In this document: piece after piece, positions 27,749 to 37,707 of the stretch
How positions within the stretch are numbered: position 1 is the first letter of the stretch
Layout of the letters: the number at the start of each line of letters is the position of its first letter
Assembly (NCBI RefSeq): GCF_002101885.1
Contig: NZ_LQPS01000013.1
Span: forward strand, 1-64,000
Direction of reading: 5' to 3'
Source: Mycolicibacter senuensis
GTDB lineage: Bacteria; Actinomycetota; Actinomycetes; Mycobacteriales; Mycobacteriaceae
DNA: 64,000 nt
Notes under the pieces: model-generated
Seen by the model: only the letters and a program-made list of their open reading frames with translations
What the model was told of the DNA's origin: nothing
The model's database searches: none
Program-made: the position numbers and the translations under genes

Positions 27749-27783
27749 GCTGTCAGCGGCCGGTGTAGCCGGCCGCTGACAGC
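27749..27783. terminator. Bidirectional hairpin terminator between ppiA and the Rv0010c-like gene
   Basis: A perfect 15-bp stem (27749-27763 with 27769-27783, arm GCTGTCAGCGGCCGG) with a 5-nt loop TGTAG. It lies 18 nt after the ppiA stop and overlaps the last codons of the convergent gene. There is no U-tract, as is usual for mycobacterial I-shaped terminators. Confidence 0.75.
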
Positions 27784-28184
27784 ACAGCGAACACGTCGCG
27801 GGGATCGGTTCCGAGATCCCAGCGGGACAGGATGAGCAGGTCGTCGTCATCGGTCTCGATCTCCAGCAGGTGGTGTGTGCGTCCGATCCGCTGGAAGTCG
27901 GTGACGCGGACCCGGGCGAGGCTGCCGGGTGTCAGCAACCGGGTGCGCCACCAGCCGCGCAGGACCAAGCCCTGATCGGTCAGCGCCAGCCGTGGCCGCG
28001 ACCGCCAGGAGAAACCGGCAAACACCAGCATTCCGATTCCGGCGAGACCCGCCAGCAGCCGCCCGGGCAGATCTGTGGCGAGCGTCACAGCACTGATAGC
28101 TAACACCGCTCCGGCAAGCGCGCAACCAGCGATTCCGCGGCTAGGCGGCCCCCACTGGGTTTGCTGGCTGCGGTAGTCAGTCAA
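27753..28184 (-). CDS. Membrane-anchored PH-domain protein (Rv0010c-like)
   Basis: A 143-residue protein with two closely spaced transmembrane helices (GIAGCALAGAVLAISAVTLA and LLAGLAGIGMLVFAGF, about residues 18-62), then a bacterial PH-like domain of about 75 residues (RPRLALTDQGLVLRGWWRTRLLTPG, LLILSRWDLGTDP). This two-helix plus PH layout is common in actinobacteria, and no biochemical role is established. It ends in the terminator shared with ppiA. Its promoter region (28185-28324) contains DnaA-box sequences. Confidence 0.85.
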   Translation of the reverse strand: MTDYRSQQTQWGPPSRGIAGCALAGAVLAISAVTLATDLPGRLLAGLAGIGMLVFAGFSWRSRPRLALTDQGLVLRGWWRTRLLTPGSLARVRVTDFQRIGRTHHLLEIETDDDDLLILSRWDLGTDPRDVFAVLSAAGYTGR

Positions 28185-28204
28185 TGCGACCTGCGGTTTT
28201 GAGG

Positions 28205-28226
28205 TTATCTACAGGGGTTGTCCACA
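28205..28226. promoter_or_regulatory. DnaA-box pair upstream of the Rv0010c-like gene
   Basis: TTATCTACA (28205-28213, one mismatch to the E. coli box) and TTGTCCACA (28218-28226, an exact match to the mycobacterial consensus) lie 4 nt apart, 21-42 nt upstream of the Rv0010c-like start and about 12 kb from oriC. The motifs are seen; DnaA binding is an inference. Confidence 0.6.
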
Positions 28227-28324
28227 ATGGGGATGAATCACATCGTTGTGATTGAGCAACCGCTTGGTTACCCAGCCGGCATCGTCGACGGCATGACATA
28301 ACCGAAATCCGAGCCCCGACCAGC

Positions 28325-28606
28325 TCAGCGCCAGCGCATGGTCAGCAGCAGCCCGGTGATCATGAAAGCAAACGCGATCGCGTAGTTCCACGGGCCCAGC
28401 TCAGCCATCCAGTTCAGCGCCGCGGGGGTGTCCAGCCCGGTGGCGGCCAACTGATACACCATCAGCCACACCAGCCCGAACAGCATCAACCCCAGAAACA
28501 GCGCGACGAACCACACGCTCGACGGCCCGCCTTTGACCTTGACCGGGGTGCGGCTCACCGACGAGGGGGTGAAGCTGGTCTTCTTGCGAACCTTCGACTT
28601 GGGCAT
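28325..28606 (-). CDS. crgA: Cell division protein CrgA
   Basis: A 93-residue septal protein that recruits FtsQ, FtsI and CwsA to the division site (known for mycobacteria). It has a basic N-terminus ([13 protein letters not shown]), two transmembrane helices ([20 protein letters not shown] and [17 protein letters not shown]) and the conserved [13 protein letters not shown] between them. The length is normal. It is divergent from the DUF881 gene; CGAGG lies about 8 nt before its ATG. Confidence 0.95.
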   Translation of the reverse strand: MPKSKVRKKTSFTPSSVSRTPVKVKGGPSSVWFVALFLGLMLFGLVWLMVYQLAATGLDTPAALNWMAELGPWNYAIAFAFMITGLLLTMRWR

Positions 28607-28699
28607 CGATACCTCGGGACAGTGCGGCGGTGAAGCTGCGAGTATGGGTCGCGTACGAGATTAACCCAGCCGAGCACTCAGCCGAGAATTGGAGAGCCG

Positions 28700-29452
28700 A
28701 TGGAGGGCGCGTCCCCGGGCCGCAGGTCCCCCTGGCGGGTCGGCGTCCCGCTGGTGTGTCTGTCGGCCGGGCTGCTGTTGGCCGCCACCCACGGGGTCTC
28801 CGGGGGCAAGGAGATCCGCCGCGGTGACGCGCCCCGTCTGGTCGACCTGGTCCGCGCCACCCAGTTCACGGTCGAAGAGCTCACCGCCAAGCGTGACACG
28901 CTGGCAGCGGACGTCGGCTCGGTGCACGGGCGCGGCGCCGGTGCGGCGCTGTCGGCGATGCGCAACCGCGCCGATCAACTGGCCGAGGCCGCCGGGTTGG
29001 AGGCCGTGCGCGGGCCCGGCCTGGTGGTGACCCTCACCGATGCCCAGCGAGACGCCAACGGCCGGTTCCCCCGCGACGCCTCCCCCGATGACCTGGTGGT
29101 CCACCAACAGGACATCTCCGCCGTGCTCAACGCGATGTGGAGCGCCGGCGCCGAAGCCATCCAGATGCAGGATCAGCGGATCACCGCGGAGTCGGCGCCG
29201 CGGTGCGTCGGCAACACCCTGCTACTCGGCGGCCGCACCTACAGCCCGCCCTACGTCATGACCGCGATCGGCGACCCCGAAGCGATGCAGGCCGCGCTGG
29301 CCGTCGCTCCGCTGGTCACGCTGTACAAGCAGTATGTGATCCGGTTCGGGCTGGGCTACAGCGAGCAGGTCGGCACGGATCTGCAGGTGGTCGAGACGCC
29401 GGGGCCCGCCCGCATGCGCTACGCCGTCCCGGCCGGCCCGGTCGACTACTGA
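28700..29452 (+). CDS. DUF881 membrane-anchored protein (Rv0012-like)
   Basis: A 250-residue protein with one N-terminal transmembrane anchor (about residues 12-32, VGVPLVCLSAGLLLAATHG), a short coiled-coil (FTVEELTAKRDTLAADV) and a DUF881 domain with GPGLVVTLTDA, DDLVVHQQDISAVLNAMWSAGA and GNTLLLGGRTYSPPY. DUF881 proteins sit near division genes in Gram-positive bacteria, and the mycobacterial member has been linked to division, but the mechanism is unknown. The ATG at 28700 has GGAGAGC upstream. It lies opposite crgA and before trpG. Confidence 0.88.
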   Translation: MEGASPGRRSPWRVGVPLVCLSAGLLLAATHGVSGGKEIRRGDAPRLVDLVRATQFTVEELTAKRDTLAADVGSVHGRGAGAALSAMRNRADQLAEAAGLEAVRGPGLVVTLTDAQRDANGRFPRDASPDDLVVHQQDISAVLNAMWSAGAEAIQMQDQRITAESAPRCVGNTLLLGGRTYSPPYVMTAIGDPEAMQAALAVAPLVTLYKQYVIRFGLGYSEQVGTDLQVVETPGPARMRYAVPAGPVDY

Positions 29453-29509
29453 GGTCGGAGGCCTGCGACGAGCGCCCGGCGCAGCGGCACGTCGCCATCA
29501 CCACGGCGG

Positions 29510-29515
29510 TAGCCT
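29510..29515 (+). promoter_or_regulatory. Candidate -10 element for leaderless trpG
   Basis: TAGCCT ends 6 nt before the GTG at 29522, so the transcript would begin at that codon. This supports 29522 over the GTG at 29516 as the start. Confidence 0.45.
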
Positions 29516-29521
29516 GTGAGC

Positions 29522-30205
29522 GTGCAGATCCTGGTCGTCGACAATTACGACAGCTTCGTGTTCAACCTGGTGCAGTACCTGGGCCAGTTGGGTGTGCAAG
29601 CTGCCGTCTGGCGCAACGACGACGCCCGCTTGGCCGACCCCGCCGCACTGGGCCAGGTGGTGGCCGACTTCGACGGGGTGTTGCTGAGCCCCGGGCCCGG
29701 CACCCCGGAGCGCGCCGGAGCGTCGATTCCCGTGGTCGAGGCGTGCGCCGCGGCCCGGGTCCCGGTGCTGGGGGTCTGTCTGGGCCACCAGGCGATCGGG
29801 GTCGCGTTCGGCGCCACGGTGGACCGGGCGCCGGAACTGCTGCACGGCAAGACCAGCACCGTCTTCCACACCGACACCGGGGTACTGAAGGGTCTGCCGG
29901 ATCCGTTCACCGCCACCCGCTACCACTCGTTGACGATCCTCCCCGAGACGCTGCCCGCTGACCTGGAGGTCACCGCGCGCACCCGCGGCGGGGTGATCAT
30001 GGGCGTGCGGCACACCGACTTGCCCATCCACGGGGTGCAGTTCCACCCGGAGTCCATCCTCACCGAGGGCGGTCACCGGATGCTGGCCAACTGGCTGGAC
30101 GGCTGTGGCTACCGGTGCGACGAGGCGTTGGTGCGGCGGCTGGAGGAGGAGATCGCCGCCACCGTGCAGACCGCCCGTAGCCCGGCGATCGCAAGCGCGA
30201 CGTAG
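29522..30205 (+). CDS. trpG: Glutamine amidotransferase TrpG/PabA
   Basis: A 227-residue class I glutamine amidotransferase that supplies ammonia for chorismate conversion to anthranilate or 4-amino-4-deoxychorismate. The oxyanion motif LLSPGPGTPE, the nucleophile Cys in GVCLGHQAIG and the HGVQFHPESI His/Glu pair form the complete triad. The start codon GTG gives MQILVVDNYDSFVFN. No trpE is nearby, so as in M. tuberculosis this subunit may serve both folate and tryptophan synthesis (inference). It converges with pknB, with a 21-nt gap. Confidence 0.94.
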   Translation: MQILVVDNYDSFVFNLVQYLGQLGVQAAVWRNDDARLADPAALGQVVADFDGVLLSPGPGTPERAGASIPVVEACAAARVPVLGVCLGHQAIGVAFGATVDRAPELLHGKTSTVFHTDTGVLKGLPDPFTATRYHSLTILPETLPADLEVTARTRGGVIMGVRHTDLPIHGVQFHPESILTEGGHRMLANWLDGCGYRCDEALVRRLEEEIAATVQTARSPAIASAT

Positions 30206-30226
30206 TCGGGCGCAGCGGGTCGCCGG

Positions 30227-32101
30227 CTACTGGCCGAAGCGCAGCGTGATGTTGCCGTCGGTGTTGACGCCCTGTCCGGCCGACGGGCTCTGATAGAGCA
30301 CCCGGTTGTGGCCGGAGCCGCCGGCGTCGACGTCGGCGCCCTTGATCAGCATCCCGGTCCAGCCCAGCGCCCGTAGCTGCGGTTCAGCATCGGTCCAGAA
30401 CATCCCGGCCAGATCCGGCATGACGAACTGATTGCCGCGCGACACCTGCAGTTCGATCACGCCGTCGACGGGTGTGGTCTCACCGCTCGGCGGGCTGGTG
30501 CCGATCACCTGGCCGGCCGGGCGCGGACTGTCCACCACCACCTCGGTGATCTTGGTGAAGCCGTAGACGGTCAGGTTCTTCTGCGCGAGCTCCACGGTCT
30601 GGCCGCTGACGTCCGGAACGGGTTTGGTAGCCGGACCGGAGCCGATCACGATCACGATCTCGTTGGTGATCGCGGTGGTCTGGTTGGCCGGCGGGTTCGT
30701 GCCGACGACCTTGTCCTTGAGTTCCGGCGTGGAGGGCGAGTCGACCTGCTTGAACTTGCCGAAACCGGCCGCGGTCAGCTTCTTGACCGCGTCGGCGTAG
30801 CTCAGCGAGGCCACGTCGGGCACCTGACGCTGCTCGGGGCCATAAGACACATTGACGGTGATCTTGTCGCCCTTGTTCGCCGGGGCGCCGGCCGGCGGTT
30901 CGGTGCTGATCACGTGGTCGGGCGGGACGTCGGAGTCGGCGCGCTGCTCGGTGCGGGTCTTGAAGCCCTTGTTCTGCAGTTCGGCGATCGCGTCGACCGA
31001 TGCCCGGCCGCTGACGTCGGGCACCTGGATCTGATGGGTGCGGCCCCCGAAGGTGTTGATCGACACCGTGACGATGACCGTCAGCACCGCCAGCACGATC
31101 GCCGCGATCAGCCACCGACCCACCGACCCGGGCCGCTCGTGGCCGAAGTCGAGTTCCTGGCGCGGCAGCGGATCGGTGGGAGCCCCGGCGCCGTCGCCCG
31201 GCCGGGAGGCCAGCATGGAGGCGCGATCGGCCTCGGTGAGCACCCGGGGAGCTTCGGGCTTCTCCCCGTTGTGCACCCGCACCAGGTCCGCGCGCATCTC
31301 GGCGGCCGTCTGGTAGCGATTGTCCGGATTCTTCGCCAGCGCCTTGAGCACCACCGCATCCAGGTCGGCCGGCAGGCCGGGCTGGTGCTGCGACGGCGGT
31401 ACCGGGTCTTCGCGGACGTGCTGGTAGGCCACCGCCACCGGGGAGTCACCGATGAAAGGTGCGTCGCCGGTGAGGATTTCGTACAGCACGCAGCCCAGTG
31501 AGTACACATCCGAGCGGGCGTCGACGGGTTCGCCGCGGGCTTGTTCGGGCGACAGGTACTGGGCAGTGCCGATCACGGCCGCCGTCTGGGTGACGCTGTT
31601 GCCGGCATCGGCGATCGCACGGGCGATGCCGAAGTCCATCACCTTCACCGCGTTGTGCTTGTCGATCATGATGTTGGCCGGCTTGACGTCGCGGTGGATG
31701 ATGCCGTGTTGGTGGCTGAAATTCAGCGCTTGGCACGCATCGGCGATCACCTCGATGGCGCGGATGGGCGGCATCGGGCCGTCGTTCTGCACGATGTCAC
31801 GCAGCGTCACGCCCTCGACGAGTTCCATCACGATGTAGGGCAGCGGACCGGCCGGGGTGTCGGCTTCCCCGGTGTCGTAGACCGCCACGATCGCCGGGTG
31901 ATTCAGCGCTGCGGCGTTCTGCGCCTCGCGGCGGAACCGCAGATAAAAACTCGGGTCGCGGGCCAGGTCGGCGCGCAGCACCTTGACGGCCACGTCGCGG
32001 TGCAGCCGGGTGTCGACCGCGCGGTGCACTTCCGACATGCCGCCGAAGCCGAGGATCTCACCGAGTTCATAGCGGTCGGAGAGCCGCTGCGGGCTGGTCA
32101 T
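30227..32101 (-). CDS. pknB: Serine/threonine protein kinase PknB with PASTA repeats
   Basis: A 624-residue transmembrane kinase, the essential muropeptide/lipid II sensor. The kinase domain (about 10-275) has [37 protein letters not shown] and an activation loop with two Thr ([19 protein letters not shown]). A transmembrane helix ([19 protein letters not shown], about 333-351) leads to four PASTA repeats outside the membrane (about 355-624). Its ATG overlaps the pknA stop. Known substrates include CwlM and MurJ, both encoded in this window. Confidence 0.97.
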   Translation of the reverse strand: MTSPQRLSDRYELGEILGFGGMSEVHRAVDTRLHRDVAVKVLRADLARDPSFYLRFRREAQNAAALNHPAIVAVYDTGEADTPAGPLPYIVMELVEGVTLRDIVQNDGPMPPIRAIEVIADACQALNFSHQHGIIHRDVKPANIMIDKHNAVKVMDFGIARAIADAGNSVTQTAAVIGTAQYLSPEQARGEPVDARSDVYSLGCVLYEILTGDAPFIGDSPVAVAYQHVREDPVPPSQHQPGLPADLDAVVLKALAKNPDNRYQTAAEMRADLVRVHNGEKPEAPRVLTEADRASMLASRPGDGAGAPTDPLPRQELDFGHERPGSVGRWLIAAIVLAVLTVIVTVSINTFGGRTHQIQVPDVSGRASVDAIAELQNKGFKTRTEQRADSDVPPDHVISTEPPAGAPANKGDKITVNVSYGPEQRQVPDVASLSYADAVKKLTAAGFGKFKQVDSPSTPELKDKVVGTNPPANQTTAITNEIVIVIGSGPATKPVPDVSGQTVELAQKNLTVYGFTKITEVVVDSPRPAGQVIGTSPPSGETTPVDGVIELQVSRGNQFVMPDLAGMFWTDAEPQLRALGWTGMLIKGADVDAGGSGHNRVLYQSPSAGQGVNTDGNITLRFGQ

Positions 32102-33330
32102 TGCGAAGTCCTGTGCCAGGTCCAGCCGGAGGAGTGTGCGGGCGGTCCCTCCGGGTGCGACTCGGGGCTCGACGACTCGACCGGCGCGCCACCGGTATCG
32201 GTGACGGTGGCCGGGGCCAGCGAGCCGCCCGGGCTCTTGGCATTGACCACGATCAGCACCGCGATGATGATCGCCAGGGTGCCCAGCACCCCGGCCGCCC
32301 ACAGCAGTGCGCGCTGCCCGGCGGTGAAGGTGCGCCTCGGCGCCGGCGGGCGGTGGTTACCGGTGCCGGTCCGGGCCCGCCGTGCCGCGGTGGCTCGCGC
32401 CGACACCGGCGGGGCGACCCGGGTCGCCGCCGTCGACGGGATCGCCGACGGCGCGGCACGTCCGGGAGGCAGTGATTGGCTCGGCCGCGGCGGTCGCCGG
32501 CCGGACCGCACCGATGCGACCGCGTCGGCGAACGGGCCGCCGCTGCGGTAGCGCATACCGGGGTTCTTGGCCAGGGTGATCTCGACGAGCTCCCGCACGT
32601 TGGGCGGCAGTTCGGCCGGCAGCGGCGGGGGCGGCTCCTTGATGTGCTTCATCGCCACGGTCAGCGCGCCGTCGCCGGTGAAGGGGCGCCGCCCGGACAG
32701 CACCTCGTAGCCGACGACACCCAGCGAATACACGTCGCTGGCCGCGGTGGCGTCCTGCCCCAGGGCCTGTTCCGGCGCGATGTACTGGGCGGTGCCCATC
32801 ACCATGCCGGTCTGGGTGACCGGCGCGGCGTCGACGGCTTTGGCGATACCGAAGTCGGTGATCTTCACCTGGCCGGTGGGCGTGATCATGATGTTGCCGG
32901 GCTTGACGTCGCGGTGTACCAACCCGGCGCTGTGCGCGACCTGCAATGCCCGGCCGGTCTGCTCCAGCATGTCCAGCGCGTGCCGCAGCGACAACCGCCC
33001 GGTGCGCTTGAGCACCGAGTTCAGCGGCTCGCCGTTGACCAGCTCCATCACCAAAAACGCGGTGCGGCCTTCACCGTCCAGGTCGGTCTCGCCGTAGTCG
33101 TGCACGCTGGCGATGCCGGGATGGTTGAGCATGGCGGTGTTGCGCGCCTCGGCTCTGAACCGTTCGATGAACTCCGGGTCGGAGGAGAACTCGGGTTTGA
33201 GCACCTTGACCGCGACGCGTCGGCCCAGCCGGTTGTCCACGGCTTCCCACACCTGGCCCATGCCGCCGGTGGCGATGAGCCGCTGCAACCGGTAGCGCCC
33301 GGCCAGCGCCGCCCCGACCGCCGGACTCAT
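32098..33330 (-). CDS. pknA: Serine/threonine protein kinase PknA
   Basis: A 410-residue membrane kinase, essential together with PknB. The domain (about 12-275) has [39 protein letters not shown] and the loop [19 protein letters not shown] Pro/Ala/Arg-rich linker leads to one transmembrane helix ([21 protein letters not shown]) and only a short external tail without PASTA repeats, normal for PknA. Both its ends overlap its neighbours by 4 nt (pbpA, pknB). Confidence 0.96.
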   Translation of the reverse strand: MSPAVGAALAGRYRLQRLIATGGMGQVWEAVDNRLGRRVAVKVLKPEFSSDPEFIERFRAEARNTAMLNHPGIASVHDYGETDLDGEGRTAFLVMELVNGEPLNSVLKRTGRLSLRHALDMLEQTGRALQVAHSAGLVHRDVKPGNIMITPTGQVKITDFGIAKAVDAAPVTQTGMVMGTAQYIAPEQALGQDATAASDVYSLGVVGYEVLSGRRPFTGDGALTVAMKHIKEPPPPLPAELPPNVRELVEITLAKNPGMRYRSGGPFADAVASVRSGRRPPRPSQSLPPGRAAPSAIPSTAATRVAPPVSARATAARRARTGTGNHRPPAPRRTFTAGQRALLWAAGVLGTLAIIIAVLIVVNAKSPGGSLAPATVTDTGGAPVESSSPESHPEGPPAHSSGWTWHRTSQ

Positions 33331-34814
33331 GATCGCCCCTGGAGTGCGGCTTCGATGACGGCGCGACCGATCGGCGCGGCCAGCGCCCCGCCGGTAGCCG
33401 ACAGGGCATCGTCGCCGTCCGCGGTGCCCTCTACGACAACGGCGACGGCCACCTTGGGGGCACTGGCCGGGGCGAAAGCGATGTACCACGCGTGCGGCGG
33501 AGTGTTCCGCGGATCGGTACCGTGTTCGGCGGTGCCGGTCTTCGACGCGATCTGTACGCCCGGGATGGCCCCCTCCTGCTGGGTCACTTTCTCGGCGTCG
33601 ATCATCAGGTCAGTTAGCTTAGCCGCGACCTGCGAAGACACCGCACGGCGTTGTTCGCGCGGTTGCGTTGTCGCGATGCCGGCCAGATCCGGCCCCTCCA
33701 ACCCTGCGACCAGGTAGGGCTGCATCGTCAACCCGCCGTTGGCGATGGTGGCGGCGATCACCGCGTTCTTCAGCGGCGTCACCGCGACGTCCTTCTGGCC
33801 GATGCTGGTCATCCCCAGCGCGGCGGCATCGCGGATCGGGCCGATGGTGGACTCGGCCACCTGCAGCGGGATGGGTTCGGGCGTGACGTCGAGCCCGAAC
33901 CCCTGCGCGGTGTTCCGCAGGGCGTCGGAGCCGGTGCGGATACCCAATTGGACGAAGGCGGTGTTGCACGACCGGGCGAACGCCACCCGCAGCGAGACGG
34001 TCTGCTCGTTGCCTTCGCAGGTGTTGCCGCCGAAGTTCTCCAGCGTGACGGTGCTGTCGGGCAGGGCGATGCGCGCGGCGTTGGTCAGCTGCTCGTTCTC
34101 ACTGATGCCGGCCTGCAGCGCGGCCGCGGTGGTGATCACCTTGAACGTCGACCCGGGCGGGTAGGTCTCACTGATGGCGCGGTTGGTCAGCGGCGAGTCG
34201 GGGTTGTCACGCAGCCGCTGCCAGGCCTGGCCCTGCTGTACCGAATCGTGTGAGGACAACAGGTTGGGGTCATAGGACGGCGTGGACACCAGCGCCAGGA
34301 TCTTGCCGGTGGACGGCTCCAGCGCCACCACGGCCCCCCGGCAGCCGCCGCCGCAGCCGTTGCGCATCGCCTCCCAGCCGGCCTGTTGCACCCGCGGGCG
34401 GATGGTGGTCTCCACGGTGCCGCCCCGGGGGCTGCGGCCGGTGAAGAAGTCGGCCAACCGCAGCCCGAACAACCGCGGGTCCGATCCGTTGAGAACGGTG
34501 TCCTCGGCGCGTTCGAGCCCGCTGCTGGAATAACGCAGCGAATAGAACCCGGTGATCGGCGCGTACACCGCCGGATCGGGGTAGATGCGCTGGTATTTGA
34601 TCCGGCCGTCGGTGGCGACCGAGTAGGCCAGCAGTTGCCCGGAGGCGGTGATCTGGCCCCGCTGGCGGGAGTATTCGTCGAGCAGCACCCGCTGATTACG
34701 CGGGTCGGCGCGCAGCCCGTCGGCGGCGAAGACCTGGGTCAAGGTGGCGTTGCCCAACAGCAGCACTATCAGCGCCATCAGGGTCATCGTGACGCGGCGC
34801 AGCGAGGTGTTCAT
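33327..34814 (-). CDS. pbpA: Class B penicillin-binding protein PbpA
   Basis: A 495-residue transpeptidase anchored by one N-terminal helix ([20 protein letters not shown]). The penicillin-binding domain shows the three active motifs: SxxK in [10 protein letters not shown], SxN in RSCNTAF and KTG in SKTGTAEHG. It cross-links peptidoglycan during septation and elongation and partners the SEDS glycosyltransferase RodA encoded just upstream. The ATG at 34814 overlaps the rodA stop. Length agrees with M. tuberculosis PbpA (about 491). Confidence 0.96.
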   Translation of the reverse strand: MNTSLRRVTMTLMALIVLLLGNATLTQVFAADGLRADPRNQRVLLDEYSRQRGQITASGQLLAYSVATDGRIKYQRIYPDPAVYAPITGFYSLRYSSSGLERAEDTVLNGSDPRLFGLRLADFFTGRSPRGGTVETTIRPRVQQAGWEAMRNGCGGGCRGAVVALEPSTGKILALVSTPSYDPNLLSSHDSVQQGQAWQRLRDNPDSPLTNRAISETYPPGSTFKVITTAAALQAGISENEQLTNAARIALPDSTVTLENFGGNTCEGNEQTVSLRVAFARSCNTAFVQLGIRTGSDALRNTAQGFGLDVTPEPIPLQVAESTIGPIRDAAALGMTSIGQKDVAVTPLKNAVIAATIANGGLTMQPYLVAGLEGPDLAGIATTQPREQRRAVSSQVAAKLTDLMIDAEKVTQQEGAIPGVQIASKTGTAEHGTDPRNTPPHAWYIAFAPASAPKVAVAVVVEGTADGDDALSATGGALAAPIGRAVIEAALQGRS

Positions 34815-36244
34815 ACGCGCTCGATCACCGCCGTGCCGGTATCGCCGATCGGGGTGGTGCGCTGCGGCTGGGTGCTCAGCGGGCGACGCGCGGCGTGCGA
34901 GACGCGCAGCAGGATCGCCAGCAATACATAGTTGGCCAGCAACGACGACCCGCCGTAGGACAGCCACGGCGTGGTCAGCCCCGTCAGCGGAATCAGTTTG
35001 GTCACTCCCCCGACCACGATGAACAGCTGGATGCCCAGGGTGGCGGCCAGGCCGGCCGCCAGCAGCTTGCCGAAGCTGTCGCGGACCGCGATCGCCGTCC
35101 GCATGCCGCGCACGATCACGATCGTGTACAGGATCAGCACACCGGCGAGCCCGACCAGACCCAGTTCCTCCCCGAACGCGGCGATGATGAAGTCCGTGGA
35201 CGCCGCGGGCACGTAGCCGGGCTGACCGTTGCCCAGCCCGGTGCCGAAGATGCCGCCGGTGGCGAAGCTGAACAACGACTGCACCATCTGATAGCCGGCG
35301 CCTTCGGGGTCGGCGAACGGGTCCAGCCAGGTCTGTACCCGCACCCGGACATGGCTGAAAAGGAAGTACGCCGCGACGCTGCCGACAGCGAACAGCAGCA
35401 TCCCGATCACCATCCAGCTGAACCGCCGGGTGGCCAGGTACACCACCACCAGAAATGACGCGTACAACAGCAGCGAGGTGCCGAGGTCCTTCTCGAAGGC
35501 CATCACGGCCACCGAGATCACCCAGGCGGCCAGCAGCGGCGCCAGGTCACGTGGCCGCGGCAGGTTCATCCCCAGGACGTGTTTGCCGGCGCTGGTGAAC
35601 AGCCGGCGCTTGGAGACCAGCACCGCGGCGAAGAAGATCAGCAACAAGATCTTGGAGAACTCCGCCGGCTGAATCGAGAAGCCGGGCAAGCGGATCCAGA
35701 TCTTGGCGCCTTGGCGCTCCGACAGTGAGGCCGGCAACAGGCCGGGGATCACCAGCAGCACCAGGCCGACCAGGCCGCAGAGGTAGCCGTTGCCGGCGAG
35801 CTGGCGGTGATCCTTGAGCACCTCGAGCACCAGGGCGAAGACGATGACGCCGACCAGCGTCCACAGCATCTGGGAGCCGGCGCCCGGGCGGCCGTCAGCG
35901 GCGTCGGCGCCGACGCCGAGATCGATGCGGTGGATCATCACCAGTCCGAGCCCGTTGAGCAGGGCCACCACCGGCAGCAGCAGCGGATCGGCGTAGCGCG
36001 CCGATCGCCGAATGACCAGGTGCGCGAAGCTGAACAGCACCAGAAACGCCGTCCCGTAGCCGACCAGATCCCAGCGCAGCCCCTGTTCGTGCCCCGCCTC
36101 GACGATCAGCATCGCCACCGCGACGATGATGGTCGCGAAGCACAGCAGCAGGAACTCGGCGTTGCGTCGATCCGGCAGCGCCGGGGTCAGCGTCACCGCC
36201 GGCTGCGGCTCTGTGCTCACCGCATCGTCGCCGGGGCGGCTCAT
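34811..36244 (-). CDS. rodA: SEDS peptidoglycan glycosyltransferase RodA
   Basis: A 477-residue polytopic protein of the FtsW/RodA/SpoVE family that polymerises lipid II. About twelve hydrophobic segments are visible. The SEDS signature near the catalytic Asp appears in AFEKDLGTSLLLYASFLVV, and the later conserved region is FIIAAFGEELGLVGL with TGLTTPWLSYGGSSLL. The ATG at 36244 overlaps the pstP stop (ATGA) and gives MSRPGDDAVS. It forms a cognate pair with PbpA. Confidence 0.96.
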   Translation of the reverse strand: MSRPGDDAVSTEPQPAVTLTPALPDRRNAEFLLLCFATIIVAVAMLIVEAGHEQGLRWDLVGYGTAFLVLFSFAHLVIRRSARYADPLLLPVVALLNGLGLVMIHRIDLGVGADAADGRPGAGSQMLWTLVGVIVFALVLEVLKDHRQLAGNGYLCGLVGLVLLVIPGLLPASLSERQGAKIWIRLPGFSIQPAEFSKILLLIFFAAVLVSKRRLFTSAGKHVLGMNLPRPRDLAPLLAAWVISVAVMAFEKDLGTSLLLYASFLVVVYLATRRFSWMVIGMLLFAVGSVAAYFLFSHVRVRVQTWLDPFADPEGAGYQMVQSLFSFATGGIFGTGLGNGQPGYVPAASTDFIIAAFGEELGLVGLAGVLILYTIVIVRGMRTAIAVRDSFGKLLAAGLAATLGIQLFIVVGGVTKLIPLTGLTTPWLSYGGSSLLANYVLLAILLRVSHAARRPLSTQPQRTTPIGDTGTAVIERV

Positions 36245-37707
36245 GAGGCCGCCCGGCAGTCGGTCCCCGGTTCTGGCGGGGCCGGCGGCAGGTTGGTCAA
36301 CGTGGGCAGGTGCGGCACCCCGGAGGTCGGCGTGCGTTGAGCGGGGCCGGGCCGCGGACCGGTCGGGGCCGGGCCGGGATCCGGTGCGCGCGACGGCGCC
36401 GAACCACTGTCGCCGGTCTTCCCGGTGGTGGTCCGGGTCGGGCACGGCGGCAGCAGTGAGTCACGGGCCAGGTTGCGCAACTGGGTGATCGCGTCGTCGA
36501 GGGTGCCGGCCGGCAGCCCGTTGCTGACCTGCTGGCGCGCTGGTGGGCGCAGGTCCTGCAACGTCATCAGCCGGCAGGACAGCTTGTCACCGGATTGGCT
36601 GAAGCTGATCTGCACCAGGTCGCCGCGGCTGTCGAGGCAACCCAACAAGTAGGGCTCCTGCAACGGCAGACCGAGAATCGAACCCTGCACACCGCGCATG
36701 ATCGCCACGGTGTTGCCGTAGGCGGTGACGTAGTAGTTGGTGCGGACGATCCCCCGCCCGATCATCAGGGCGGCGGCCAGCAGGATCAGCAGCAACATCG
36801 CGATGACGAATTTGCGGCGCCGGGAGCGCGGCGGCCGCGACAGGGTTTCGATCCGCGGCAGCACCCGCTTGGCGACGGTCTTGCGCGGGGAGATCGCCGA
36901 CGCCCGCCCGGCGGCGGTGTTGAGGGCGGTCAGGTGATCGTCGTCGCTGTCGGAGACCGCCCCGGCCAGAATCGGCTGGGTCTGGCCGTAGTCGACGTCG
37001 ACGACGTCGGCCACCACCACGGTCACGTTGTCGGGCCCCCCGCCGCGCAGCGCCAACTCGATCAGCCGCAGCGCGCTCTCGTTGACGTCGGGGATCTCCA
37101 GCGCCTCGTGGATGGTCTCGGTGCTCACCGGGTCGCTCAATCCGTCCGAGCACAGCAGGTAGCGGTCGCCGGCCTGCGCCTCGCGCATGATCAGCGTCGG
37201 CTCCACCTCGTGGCCGGTCAACGCCCGCATGATCAGGGAACGCTGTGGATGGCTGTGCGCCTCCTCCAAGGTGATGCGGCCCTCGTCGACCAGGGTCTGC
37301 ACGAAGGTGTCGTCCTTGGTGATCTGAGTGAGTTCGCCGTCGCGCAGCAGATACCCGCGCGAGTCGCCGATGTGGGCCAGCCCCAGCCGGGGGGCAGCGA
37401 ACAGCACCGCGGTCAAGGTGGTGCCCATGCCCTCGAGCTCCGGATGGTCCTCGACGTAAGCCGCGATCGCCGAGTTACCTTCCTGCACCGCCGATTCCAG
37501 TTTCGCCAGCAGGTCGCCGCCCGGCTCGTCGTCGTCGAGGTGGGCCAGCGCGGCGATAACGAGCTGGGAGGCCACCTCGCCGGCCGCGTGCCCGCCCATG
37601 CCATCGGCCAGCGCCAGCAGCCGGGCACCGGCGTAGACGGAGTCCTCGTTGTTGGAGCGCACCAGGCCGCGGTCACTGCGGGCGGCGTACCGCAGAACCA
37701 GGCTCAC
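36241..37707 (-). CDS. pstP: PP2C serine/threonine phosphatase PstP
   Basis: A 488-residue membrane phosphatase that reverses PknA and PknB phosphorylation. The catalytic domain (1-235) has the PP2C metal motifs SNNEDSVYAG, LADGMGGHAAGE, THIGDSR-like (AHIGDSRGYL) and CSDGLSDPV. A transmembrane helix (FVIAMLLLILLAAALMIGRG, about 300-320) is followed by a roughly 170-residue external domain ending in a Pro-rich tail. The GTG at 37707 overlaps the fhaB stop by 4 nt. Confidence 0.96.
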   Translation of the reverse strand: MSLVLRYAARSDRGLVRSNNEDSVYAGARLLALADGMGGHAAGEVASQLVIAALAHLDDDEPGGDLLAKLESAVQEGNSAIAAYVEDHPELEGMGTTLTAVLFAAPRLGLAHIGDSRGYLLRDGELTQITKDDTFVQTLVDEGRITLEEAHSHPQRSLIMRALTGHEVEPTLIMREAQAGDRYLLCSDGLSDPVSTETIHEALEIPDVNESALRLIELALRGGGPDNVTVVVADVVDVDYGQTQPILAGAVSDSDDDHLTALNTAAGRASAISPRKTVAKRVLPRIETLSRPPRSRRRKFVIAMLLLILLAAALMIGRGIVRTNYYVTAYGNTVAIMRGVQGSILGLPLQEPYLLGCLDSRGDLVQISFSQSGDKLSCRLMTLQDLRPPARQQVSNGLPAGTLDDAITQLRNLARDSLLPPCPTRTTTGKTGDSGSAPSRAPDPGPAPTGPRPGPAQRTPTSGVPHLPTLTNLPPAPPEPGTDCRAAS

